Positions 44,501 to 55,800 of a stretch of 64,000 nt of DNA are shown one piece after another (position 1 is the stretch's first letter; every line of letters starts with the position of its first letter). This DNA is from Morchella semilibera (Eukaryota; Ascomycota; Pezizomycetes; Pezizales; Morchellaceae). Under the pieces are notes generated by a model. That model was not told where the DNA came from. It worked only from the letters and a program-made list of their open reading frames with translations, and did no database searches. The translations under genes and the position numbers were made by a program. The stretch lies in assembly GCA_009192285.1 (NCBI GenBank), contig CM018605.1, positions 706,767 through 770,766 of the forward strand, given 5' to 3'.

Positions 44501-45574
44501 TTAAGCAAATCTTTTCTGGATCTCAGCATCAAGTTGGGGAGTTATCTCGTCACTGGTCTTGCCACGGACGGTCCACAATACACCAGCCTTGTCGTAATGC
44601 TCAAGGAGGGGTTCTGTGGCCTCAGCGTATGCCTTTAGACGCCTGGCAAATGTCTCCTGGAGGGACTGTTAGTAAATATAACCCCACCTATGGACGAACG
44701 GATATTATATTGGGGAAACATACAGGGTGGTCATCAGGACGGCGGGTCAAAGGTTCGCCAGTGATATCGTCGACACCCGGGTTCATGGGCTTATTCCATG
44801 TGGTATTGTAGACTCTACCCGAAGGCTCGTGCTAGAAAAAACCATCAGCACAAACTCTACCTAACCACCCAAAACGGGCATTAAAAAAAAGAAATTCAAA
44901 CATACCACCAGTCTCCCGGCAATCCTATCCAGAATCACATCATGGGGCACATCAAGGTTTACAACCTATCAAAAGAAAAAGTATTAGCAATGACTCATAC
45001 TCTGCAAACAACGCAAGGGCCCACAAACCAAGTTCATCTGGACTTCCTCATCCAGTGACTTTGCCTGACTCTGTGTCCTCGGGAACCCATCGAGCAAGAA
45101 ACTCGCTGACGGGCAATCCGAGGCCGCCGGGGCACCCGGTTTACTGATGACCGAGAGAGGGCCCGTGAGACAGATACCGGATGCCAGGTTTCCACGGGTC
45201 TCCACCCAGCCGCGTTTCGACAGTTCGCCGACGATAAGTTTGACCATGATTGAGTCGTGGACGAGGCCACCGGACTTCATGATGCTCTCAGCCTGGACAC
45301 CTGTTTCATAACTGTTAATTCCTTTCTTCTTTCTTTCTTTTGTCCCCCTCTGGGGAAAACCCCGGGCCGGGGGGAGGGGGGGAGGGGGGGAGTGAGGGCA
45401 CTAGTAATTACCAAGTGGGGTCCTGGCCCGGACATTCTGGCGCAGCAGGTCGCCCGAGGAGATTGATGAGAGTTTGAAGTGGTCGAGGAGACGGCCAGAT
45501 TGCGTTCCCTTTCCGCATCCAGGGGGGCCGACAAGAATCACACGGGCAGCTGTTCTGAGCCTTCCGAGGGCCAT
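44501..45574 (-). CDS. ADK2: Mitochondrial GTP:AMP phosphotransferase (adenylate kinase Adk2/AK3 type)
   Basis: Five exons on the minus strand, 45574-45412, 45300-45029, 44965-44906, 44831-44724 and 44656-44501; 252 aa in frame. The P-loop [11 protein letters not shown] is at residues about 16-26, followed by [17 protein letters not shown] (NMP-binding), [13 protein letters not shown], and a long LID domain [13 protein letters not shown]...[14 protein letters not shown] with no zinc cysteines, as in AK3-type enzymes. It interconverts GTP+AMP and GDP+ADP in the mitochondrial matrix. The N-terminus is short and basic ([14 protein letters not shown]). Residues about 102-124 carry an insertion before the FLLDGFPRT motif, which is common in fungal Adk2. 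Intron 1 is C-rich on the sense strand. Confidence 0.93.
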
Positions 45575-45678
45575 TTGTATTGTTGTATCTAGGTGGGTTT
45601 TGTAGTTTTAAAAAGTTCGAATATACTCGTACAAAGGGTTCGAGTTGAGTGATAAGTTGGCGAGTTTAAAATTCGTGA

Positions 45679-45718
45679 GCGAGAGAGAGAGAGAGAGAGA
45701 GAGAGAAGAGAAGAGAGG
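45679..45718. repeat. GA microsatellite
   Basis: (GA)n of about 14 units followed by AGAAGAGAAG, about 105 bp upstream of the ADK2 start codon. On the ADK2 sense strand it is a CT tract, so it may be part of that promoter. Confidence 0.85.
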
Positions 45719-47568
45719 GAACGAGGAATTGAGTGACTGGAACTGGTGGGTGGACGTGGCGAGACGGCAAGCTTTATTCACGAGCAAGATAGCAACGGGG
45801 GCGTTGTAATGGGGGGGCAGACACGATCTTGCACCCGGGACGGGGGGGGGGAATTTAAGCAATTGGAAAATCTAGATAGGGTAATATCTCTTGGTGTCTG
45901 GCATCTAGGTTACGAATATCTATGCAAGTCAAGTCCCCTCCATCTGGATTCTACTCAACAACCCACCATCCACCGCCCTCCCACCCACACCCACCCAACC
46001 ATGTCCGGCGATCTCGAAGGGGGCGGAGAAGTTCCAAGCGGGTAGCGAACGGGTTAGATCAGCGGTTTTTTTTTTGCTGGGGGAATGGGCCCACTGCGGG
46101 GTGGTCTGTGCGCTCGGTTATTGGGCAGAAAAAACTGTTGAGTGCAGGAGGAAGCGGGTGCGGTCTTGACTTGCTTGGACAGATCCCTTTTTGATATGTA
46201 CGATGCTGGATAAAAAAAGACCATACCCCCCCCCCCCAAACTGCTAGGGTAAAGACGTAAAGCCATCCGCCATATCCCCTACATGTAGTTACTAAGAAGT
46301 TCGGTTTAATTTGGCCGTTCCCAGCCTTCTAGTACAACAACGTTCTTCGTCCCGCACTTGTAGCCCTACAATTCAACCTGTCTCAACAGGAGAATTCTTT
46401 CTTACCTTCTAGAAGGTACAGAACTGCGGGCGAAAGAAAAAAAAGGGGGGGGGAGGGTTTCTACGTAACTACATGTAGGTAGTATGTAGCTACTCTCGCC
46501 ATCTCACCAGGAAAGCTTGTAACTACAACAAGTCAAACGTCACGATATTAGCGACGACGACAATGATGATGACCAATACCCAATCAACCCTGTTTTGTTC
46601 GTAAAAACCCAGGAGGATGGCTGCACAGTGCCCCTAACTGATTCCGCGTGATATGATTGCTGGCTGTTACATCATCACCACCATCATCGTCGCCATCATT
46701 CATCATCGGCGGTGCTACTAGGGAAAACTCCGATTCGTTTCACGGTGGTGGTAGTGTTTGGAGCTACCTAAACCCGACCGCGGTTTCGGGCTTGGACAGG
46801 CGCGCAGGCAGCTCTCCAAGTAACTGGTAACTTAACAGGTACAGAACATGGGCTCGCCAAATCCACTCGGGTCCTCCATGGCATGCACGTAAGGTAAGGT
46901 AAGGGAGTAGAGTACATGTATGTAGCTGGTATTTTCTACAAAAGTCTCATCCTCCTCCACTCCCTGTTCCCCGCTACTGGAGGTACGAGGAAGATCGATG
47001 GAGATCCAAATAAACCACCCGCTAGCTCGGGCTCTGACATCTCTCGGCGTTGAAGTGAGCTGGCAAGCAACAAGCTGGGTTTCTCGCCTAACGATGGGAT
47101 TGGTTGGAGGCAGGTCTAAGCCCTACCTAGCTAGCGATCATGATATTGCGAATAGCACTGCAGAACATCGGTCTCATCGGTGTGGAAGTTAGTACTTAAC
47201 TCATTGTTTTGACGAACCACACCCTCTTCTCCATGGGAAAGAAGAAGAAAAAAAGCTTGCCCCCCCCCCCCCGTAACACAGCCATAGGGCGCGGGATATA
47301 TGATGGATGAATAGCTGCTGCAGCCTTGACCAATGGCTTCTGGTTGAAGCACATGTGCATACAAGGTTTCAGTAGATACATGTAGATACACAATTGACTG
47401 ACTACTAAGTATGTGTAACTCTCTACCTGACTACCTGCCTGCCTGTCTCCACATACTTTACAGGGACATGGTAATTTGTAAGAATTGTAGCCAACGACCG
47501 CAGAGCATTTCTACAGGTGTCGGTGGTGGAGGCGCAATATACTCCCAGTATCTGTCTTCCATATACTA

Positions 47569-47672
47569 CAGCGATGAGTAGATGCACTACGGTAAGAGTC
47601 CTATTGGCCGGGCCAGCCGCCTAGGCCCTGTTTTTAGACCCCCTGTTTCTACAATCATTCTCCACATCGCTG
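47569..47672 (-). mobile_element. MITE family 2, copy A (TA-flanked)
   Basis: 104 bp with inverted ends CAGCGATG.../...CATCGCTG and TA on both sides (47567-47568 and 47673-47674). The interior, read on the minus strand, shares with copy B the blocks ATTGTAGAAACAGGGG, CTAAAAACAGGG and CCAATAGGACTC. TA target site and small size suggest a Tc1/mariner-type non-autonomous element. Confidence 0.75.
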
Positions 47673-47959
47673 TACACACCACTGCTGCTACTGAGGCAGA
47701 AGAAGGGAGGGGAAGGGGGGAGGGAGGGGGGGAGAGGGAGGTCGATGTGAATGTGCACTTCGCGTCACGGGGTATCAAGCCGGATCAGAGTAAATACAGT
47801 ACTACATTATCGTCAACAAGAGCTGAAGGCTTCGGCCGAGAGAGGCCGACGTGTAAGTATGTAGTCAGGAGCTTATCGAATGTTCACGAAAAAGATAAGG
47901 GATATTTATATTGAGTATCCAGTTCAATTTAGTCGGTTTGAGCTAGCTATAGAAGTACA

Positions 47960-47977
47960 TACATGTAGTTACATGTA
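47960..47977. promoter_or_regulatory. Double TACATGTA site, 10-bp spacing
   Basis: Octamers at 47960-47967 and 47970-47977 repeat the 10-bp spacing seen at 21892. It lies in the gene desert, far from any recognised gene. Confidence 0.55.
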
Positions 47978-48607
47978 CCTTTTGCATCATATCAGCCTCC
48001 CTGTGGTGAGACAATTATATCATTAACTCGACTCCGGGTCTAACTGCAACTACCCATAGATGAACCTTTCATTGTTTGAAACAAGTATGATCATATATAG
48101 CATAAACCACTCGGAAATAGCATATGTAGTTCCCAATATTGCCCTTTGGAGATAAGGGCGGCAGTTCGCATACATTTGGTTCTCACCGAGGGGTACATGT
48201 ATGTATGAATATGTAACCGGAACACAGAAGGCAGAGAACACACAGGACCGCCGGGCGTTATAATTCGTGCACTGGTGATTCAATTCATGTATGTACGCTT
48301 CATATGTGCGTACAGCTAGTCGGAAAATGTGGAGGAGGAGAGATCTCGAGCGCGCCTAGAAAATTGTGCAGGGTGCAGTACTACTGTATGTAGGTCTGGT
48401 TCGCCTTTAATTTTTTTTAGCGGTCAACCTTTGTGGGGAATTGGTATGCACCCAGTATGTACGTACGTGCAGGCACGGCAGAGGATCGAGCGAGAAGGCT
48501 TTGAAAATGTGACTTGTCGGGTAACATGGGTAAATGTTTACAATACATGTAGTTACCGTGTCATGATCAATCACTCGGCTGAGTCTAGCACTTTTACTCT
48601 GGTCACA

Positions 48608-48661
48608 CCACATCCCGGACTCCGACCCCGACTCCGACTCCGACTCCGAGCCCGACCCCGT
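48608..48661. repeat. CCGACT tandem repeat
   Basis: Hexamer units (CCGACT/CCGACC/CCGAGC) repeated about seven times. Simple-sequence repeat. Confidence 0.8.
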
Positions 48662-49751
48662 CCCCACCGGCCTTTAACGCTGCTCTTGCAGCGGCCATGT
48701 GAAAGCCCGACTGACTCCCTCTCCTCACGCTAGGAACACTTAAGTAAAACTAACTTGTTTAGCTTTAGCCTACCTCTTTCCCCCCCAACTAGAGTGCCTC
48801 TAGAGTCTAGACTTACCCTTACCCGGTACATACGGAAGGTGTTGGATCACTGCCGGAGTTTATTGGGAGGTGGTAATAGTCAAAATACTTGAGGTGGCTA
48901 TGGACAGAGATATCAGTAAGCTACACGAACTGAGGTGGAAAGAACTACATGGATGTGGAAGCAAAAGCAAGACCCCGCGATCACGAGGTGACCCCTCTAG
49001 TACTTTGAGTACGATAGTGGTAAAGTGTTTTTTGTATTCCTCTATTTTATTCTGGGGGGCGCTAGCCCCACCATGGGGGAGGGGGCGGCTACCGACTGAC
49101 ACGCATCTCAAACAGCCGCTCTGAATCTCCAACCCGAACCTTTCCTTCGCACATGGACCTTCTTGTATCTCTTAATATCCGTCCCCGGCGGAAATCATGC
49201 TCGAATACTGGTTCTCCAGCACCTCTCATGTTCGCAAGCGCGGGCTACTGGAGGTGCCATCGCAAAAGCTTATCAGACACTCTGTGAGGATCCGCCAGAT
49301 CTCGATACACAGGGTCCAGATGACATTAGCTATTTTCGTCCCACTATGAATCGACTATCTCCAGTACTATGTGCTCATGGAATAGCGATTTTCGCCCTTT
49401 CCCGATCGCTGATTGGCCGAGAGTGAGAAACCCTAACCCAGTATGGCAGCCAGCCCACACCCAGTACCAGAGTTGGACTTAATTTAACTGGAATAACTCA
49501 GCTAGAAAGAATTGGACTAGTAATGATACCATACGGTAGAAGAAGGGGGCGAGGGGCCTACGGCCCCAATAATAGCTGTAGAGGCCCAGCTGATCAGGAT
49601 TTGATATATAATAAAATCCCTACAACAAGCAGTCGCAAGATGGGATCCCTACCATCACAGTAAACATCGTATTTCCCAAGTTGCAGACGACTGTTGCTCA
49701 CCGATATAATGTCGCTCGAAGCTCTATGTTCAACACGTATATATATATACT

Positions 49752-50145
49752 AGTGAGGAGCCTCCGGCCGCATATGTAATCGTCAGTTCGAGAAACCGCC
49801 GACACTGAAGGATCTAGATCGAAAGCTCACAACCCTGTTCAATGCAATGATGTGGGATAAACATCTTCGCACGCAGTCGGGGCTACCTGCCGCTGCGCGG
49901 CATGTTGGGCCCTCCTTGCTCGCGTGAGGTTGTAGTTTTGGAAGAGAAGAAATATTGATCTTGGTCAAAGGGTTATTATATAGTGATTGAGGTTTGCCAA
50001 TGTATATGTATGCCGTCTCCCTTAACACACCCGATTCTTTGTCTACTGACAGCTGTAGCCCACCAGACCACGGAAATCTGGGGCAGCTACCCATCCAATT
50101 GGGACCTTCCGTGGTGGCAGAGGTACCTGACTATTCTATTTAGAT
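49752..50145. repeat. Dispersed repeat, copy 2 (first copy at 27440-27815)
   Basis: Same orientation and order of conserved blocks as copy 1 (GTGAGGAG..CCTCCGGCCGCATATG, GTTCAATGCAAT, GGGCCCTCCTTGCTCGC, AATATTGATCTTGGT, GCCGTCTCCCTTAA, GGCAGCTACCCATCC). Copy 2 has an extra stretch of about 20 bases near 49970-49990. Reading frames of the two copies do not stay in register. Confidence 0.8.
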
Positions 50146-50708
50146 AGATAGGAGCCTGCGTAAAAAGAACGATCCCTAGCACCTGGAGGAAATTTACTTC
50201 CGTAGAGGTGTACGTTGCGAAAGTGTGACCGATTTAAGTAGGATGTCATGTAGAGAAGAAGCCGAACCGAAACCCACCCTATATAATTTATGGTGTTCCA
50301 TACGTCCCAGCCTGTTCGATCATTCAACTTGGGCCTAAGCCTAGATTATAGGCGGGCGCGATGAGAAATCTCACTCAAGTGTCATGGATTGGTTGGAGTC
50401 CACAGTTGCGGTTCGTCATTACGCCCGAAGCAACTGTAGCCAAGTGTGTGTAATATCCATTCCGGTCTGTAGAACGAGTCTTGTTTTTAGGACTTAAGGC
50501 TCCACTGCTCCGATTAGTCGCAACCCACTACGGGCCCTTAAGATATGGACCAAGACCTTGGCCTTTCTTTTGGTTGGCAGAATGATTTATTGAAAGCCCG
50601 CACTTTCCGTGAGGCGTTAAAGGGGCTTCTATGGTACAGTTCGATATTGCCTTTTTTAGTTTTGGTATATCCAAGAGCAGGAATATGGTATTACAAAAAA
50701 GGGTGCTA

Positions 50709-50819
50709 CAGCGATAGGAAAAATTATTGTAGAAACAGGGGCCTAAAAACAGGGTTTAGGTGGCTGCCCCAGCCAATAGGACTCGTACCGTACTTCTACA
50801 ATAATTTTCCCCATCACTA
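50709..50819 (+). mobile_element. MITE family 2, copy B (TA-flanked)
   Basis: 111 bp. The left end CAGCGATAGGAAAAATTATT and the inverted right end TAGTGATGGGGAAAATTATT pair over about 24 bp, and TA dinucleotides flank both sides (50707-50708, 50820-50821). Interior homologous to copy A but in the opposite orientation. No coding capacity. Confidence 0.8.
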
Positions 50820-51073
50820 TAAATGACTTCCCCAACACGGTACCCTCAAGGTTCAACTCACTGGTCAGCAGCACAGTTCCATTGGCCCAACCGCGCCATG
50901 CCGTAGAACCTTGAGGACTCGCATTGTCAACTGCGACGGTCCCCAGTATAATAATAACTATAGCCTGAGAGAAGCTAGCGCCCCACAAACAGATATAGTG
51001 GTTGTTTAAGTATCATTAGAGACTGTGCGCAAATGATATTGGTAGACTTTGGATAGGTATGTAGTATCAATTA

Positions 51074-51211
51074 CCGCAAAAACTCGAAAAATTGCTATCT
51101 CCGGCCAGGGATTACCTCCTTCACGATTGGCTGAAGGGCGTAGATTAGGTCTGTTTATAGCTATAGTAATTTTGATCTCATATGCATAGCCAATTTTTCG
51201 AGTAATGGCGG
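51074..51211 (+). mobile_element. MITE family 1, copy A (TA-flanked)
   Basis: 138 bp with terminal inverted repeats of about 25 bp: left CCGCAAAAACTCGAAAAATT, right (inverted) CCGCCATTACTCGAAAAATT. TA flanks both sides. The centre contains CTATCTCCGGCCAGGGATTA and CCTCCTTCACGATTGG, shared with copy B at 57991-58123. Tc1/mariner-type non-autonomous element by target site; no coding sequence. Confidence 0.85.
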
Positions 51212-52334
51212 TAGGTTACCAGAGGATGCAGCCGGCTCCATCTGCGCAAAAGATTAAAAGCTACCGACACCGCCGACACGCATCTCAAACAGCCGGCCTA
51301 AATCTAACTGCAAACTCCAAGATTGATCACCGGCATCCGTTTGTCCATACTATGTACTTCTACATGCACCTTCCCAGAGACACATGCATACACCTACACC
51401 CACCCTGCCCACTGAACCCCCACAGCCGAAACTTTACCGAAACACCAAATGTAGCTACACACATGCAAATACGTAGGTATGACTCTATCAATCACGCACC
51501 ATATAACAAGCATTTGGCATCCTCGGCGCATCTCGGGTTCGTTGCGACTTCATCCGATTAGTGATTTTGCTTGGCGCTTAGCTATCTAGACAGAGTAGTG
51601 GGGGGTTGCTGCATGGATTATCACTCGGCACTTGTGGTTAGGCTAATTTCAACGTGGGACGTATGCTGTTCGTGTATGCAATGCCGTTTCACGGCTATTT
51701 GGGAGATTGAGAAGCTGGCGTCGGGTAGTAGCATACAGGACGAGGTTAAACTTTGGGGTGGTGGTGATTGTTGCGTTTTTTGTACAATTGTGCATGCAGC
51801 GGGATATCATGTATTAGCTATGAATTGCAATTGAGCCGTTGACTCCAGCTGTAAAATTGGATTGTGGTTTAGTGGGTGGAGGGGTCGGTACTACATGAGT
51901 AGATAGAAGATAGAACTGCCTTTTTTTTGATTGGGTTGTACTTGCCTAAAGGCACATGTATGTATATGCAGGTACCAAATTAAATATAAGTAATATTAGC
52001 CTTAGCTCCTTAGCTTAGAAACCTTTTTCTAAGTATTGTAAGGTGACAAAAGTTCTCGTGGCTTCTGCATAGCAACCAGCAGAAACTTCCTGAAAGTCTA
52101 ACCCGAAAAGCCGGCAATAGGGACTTCAGCCTAGATACTATGTTCTATCAACCTTGAGCTTTCTAACAATACTAATATCTTCTTTACATCTCTTGTGGTC
52201 GCCAGGTTATAGTTGGTTCACGACCCACCCTTCTACAAAATCACGGGAACCTTTGTCACCCTACATATACAATACATGTACTCGCTCATATCAGCTTAAG
52301 TTCAAAGACCTGGTTCATTATTCACGAGCCAAGC

Positions 52335-52369
52335 CGAGGACCTCGAGACGAGACTCGAGGGTGTCCTCG
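52335..52369. repeat. Short GC-rich perfect-type hairpin
   Basis: CGAGGAC-CTCGAG-loop-CTCGAG-ggt-GTCCTCG can fold back on itself. A second inverted pair, TATCCTCG (52411) and CGAGGATA (52441), lies 70 bp on and overlaps a TACATGTA site at 52447. Confidence 0.6.
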
Positions 52370-52799
52370 CTCAAGGCATCCCGTGCTCGTTGTCTTTAAT
52401 TACATCTATCTATCCTCGAGGTCCGTCGCCACAGGCACTCCGAGGATACATGTAGTAAAGATCATTCTGCGGGGACAGGGCTGGAGTAAAGTAGGGGCTT
52501 ATATATATGATCCCGAGTCCTTCAAGGAGAGCTATTAGTATCCTCACACCATAAGAGTTACTATACCCATATGATGCCCTCTAAAGAGCTCAAGGTAAGG
52601 ACAGGCAGTATTGTTTCTAATCTAGACCTCCTGTCCTTTCTAATTACTACATGTATCTATGTATGTCCTCTAGTGGCGCTTGACGTTCTCGTGGACCATA
52701 AACCTGACCCTAGGCCAAGGTTAAACCCGACCTTAGCCCTAAGAGCGGCCAAACTTTTTCTTAGCACGAAAATTGTTATTTCAATAAATAGTTCTTTTC

Positions 52800-52885
52800 T
52801 CCTCAACTCTCCACCACCAACCATCACCAACCACCACCAACCATCACCACCAACCACCACCCACCACCACCACCACCATCAGCAC
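52800..52885. repeat. ACC-rich trinucleotide repeat
   Basis: Repeated CCACCAACCATCA units degenerate to (CAC)n. Simple-sequence repeat without coding sense. Confidence 0.8.
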
Positions 52886-55800
52886 GGCTCCGGGGGCCAA
52901 GGACCGGAACTGTGGGGCGAGGCCCCGGACCTATCAGCCAATTGGGGATTAGGCACCCCCGCAGGCCCTTGTGGCCGCATCGCGAGGCTTGGCCTCCGAC
53001 GTCCCTGTTGCCTCTTCGGAGGCATAATGGGTTTCCGGACCAGCGCGCAACCCCCCCTAACCGTCCCTCTGTCTCCCTGTCCAGATTTTCTGGACTGGGA
53101 ACATGGACAATTTCTCGGTTTCCCCGTTAAAATTTTTTTTTAACGGGAACCGCGAAGCTACGGTCAGAGCATTCTTTGGTGGGTTAGGGTTTCTTTTGGT
53201 TTTTTTTATTTTTTTATTTTTTTTTAATGTATATTAATATTTTATTTAATTTATTATTTTATATCCATTAACTGTTCTATTCTTCATCTATTAACCTATT
53301 GTATTGATTGAATCGATTCAACCAGGCCTAGCCTAGGCTAGGCCTTCCTCGATGACCACATACTTACTGTCCCCGAGCTCGACGACTTCCTCATGAGACT
53401 ACATGTAAGTAGTAGACCCTCCTCTAAACCCTAGCTCCAGTATATACAGATATAATATAGGAGTATTAACGCGCACATATTCTATCCCTATCCTCAATGC
53501 AGTAACCGGGGTACAAATCTATTCCGCCCTCCCGGTCCCCCACAAAAGAAAAATGAAGAACATTGTGGGGCCGGTAGCACTAGAGAGGGAACCCAGGGCA
53601 AGATTACATCTGTAGCTATACAATTAGATCGCCCTATGAGGGTACCCTATATAGGTAGTCTGTGGGAATATTTGGCGTGAAATTGACTGGGGCCTAAGAT
53701 ATATGTAATCTTCCAATAGTAAAACGAGTAAACGACAAGCAGGACACCTCTGTCTCGAGCTACAAAATCCAAAACGCAATCGTTACAAGCTGGCTGTAGC
53801 TGGTAAAATTGAGCGCAAACCTTCCGCTTAGCCTAAGACTCATATTACCATACTATCAAGAACATCAGTATAGTTCATGAGGCCATAGTACTCTCGGGGT
53901 CGAGCACGGGCGGTACATACAAATCAAGTGATTCACAAAGCTGAGCACCTCGAGGCCACAAAGGAGACATCAAGGCCCTCAAAACTCTAGCTCTATATTT
54001 TAGAGAGTCTGGTACCTTAATTGTAAGGTTGGATTCTAGCCCGGATAAATCCTTGTATTCATAAATATATCCCTTTGGATATAGGCCATGGTTTTTCTTA
54101 ACAATCGATCGCGAGGGCGTGGGCCGTGGGTTAATTGGCCAAATACTTATGTGATTAATAGGGATATGAGTAGGCTATAGGTCTACATAGATGGGGTACT
54201 TCAGATTTCTTATACATACGCGATACTGGTGAGATTGGATTCGTAGGAGCGTGAGGCGCTTATAATTTTATACATCTATAGATCTAGTTATAATGCGATT
54301 GACAACGGTGTGAGAACTACATGTAGGCTTTTGGTTTTGATTCACATGTAGCTTTTCTCCAGCCTAGTGGAATAATATTTAGGTAAAAATTGAGGTGTTG
54401 TTTGTTAGGTGTGTGTTGTATAAAACCCATAGTGTGATGCACATTTCCTTCATAGGATCTCACTCGCGACCGGACAAACCCAAATCACTGCTTTTGATTT
54501 AAATATTCCGATGCAGAAACGCCAAGCGAAGACACCAGCAAGAGAATTGGTTAACTGGATACTCGTTTCATCCCAAGAACTCTCCCAGCAGCCTAACCTG
54601 ACTCACAGTACTGACTCATAGGGGCACTACAATGACAACGATATATATACTCCTAAAGCTAGAGGCCACGGAATTAACATTGGCTTTAGGGTTTTGCTCC
54701 CAAGTCCTCCCAACATCCTATTTGTGGTTTACCCATGGCCATCCCTCATTGCCTTACAGCAGGCTTGGAATCCAAAAGTTGGTAAGCAGGGTATACTGGC
54801 TAAAGTGTACAGAAACTCTTTAGGCTTGTTGGCGATGTAGAAACTACGCGCGTTACGAAACATCCTCCCTCTTCACTAAAAAATTTAGCTGCAGATTGTT
54901 TGTGCAGTATATATGCTTATTTGAAACAGATGACTTGACTTTGTAATGGGTCTAGACCACCTCACGACCTATAAAGTCATTCTTCTTGACGAGAATACCG
55001 CATGAACGTACGTTATGACCGCAGGGGAAAAAACGTTGTGTCAGTCTGAAAATGCGGTTCACTAGGAGAAATGTCTCTTATCTCACCTTATGAAGAAACC
55101 CGAGACATATCCACCATTGAGTTTTATACACCTCAGCACATCATAGTCCCCTCTGCTTGGAGAAGTCTGAGTGGTTTCCGAATTGCACACTATCTTCAAC
55201 TTATTTGGATATTGGGTAAAAGTACTTTAGATGCTATCCGGTAAATTTCAAGGCTCTGCACCTCTTCTTCTTCTAATACTTATGAACTGAGATTGCATGG
55301 GGTTTGAGGTTCAGTCAAAGTCTTGGGGAAAGGGTATTTTTACAAGGATCCTCCTCCATCCTTAAGATATCATTCCTTATGGTAATGTAGCTTGGGTCAG
55401 ATTCACTTGTAAGCAGGATCTGTTTATACAACTTGCATCATACGGAATGTATTGATGATAAACGTCTTCCATACCATACTTTGGGTCAGAAGACTCAGAT
55501 GCCATGATACGTAAAGGATCTTGAGAAAATCTCGCGAGTCTATCCCGTTTTTGTTCAAGAAAAAGGCCATTCCTGAACTGTCAAGTCGGACCAACCAGGA
55601 GGTTTAGGCAGCCGGCCTGAAATAGCGAGTCCGATTGAAGGGTAGCTCCAGTAAGTTTTTTTTTTTTCCCAGATATGCATGCCCAGATATAGTAGTCCTG
55701 TTTCAAGGCCAGAACTGCTTAGATTGAAAGGAGTTCAAGGAAGAGCAGAAAGAAACCAAATTCCTTCCTTTCGAAGCGCATTAAGGCTGACTAGGGCCTC

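Noticed and set aside
52571-53143. 190-codon ORF
   Set aside because: Spans an ACC-rich simple repeat and shows no domain.
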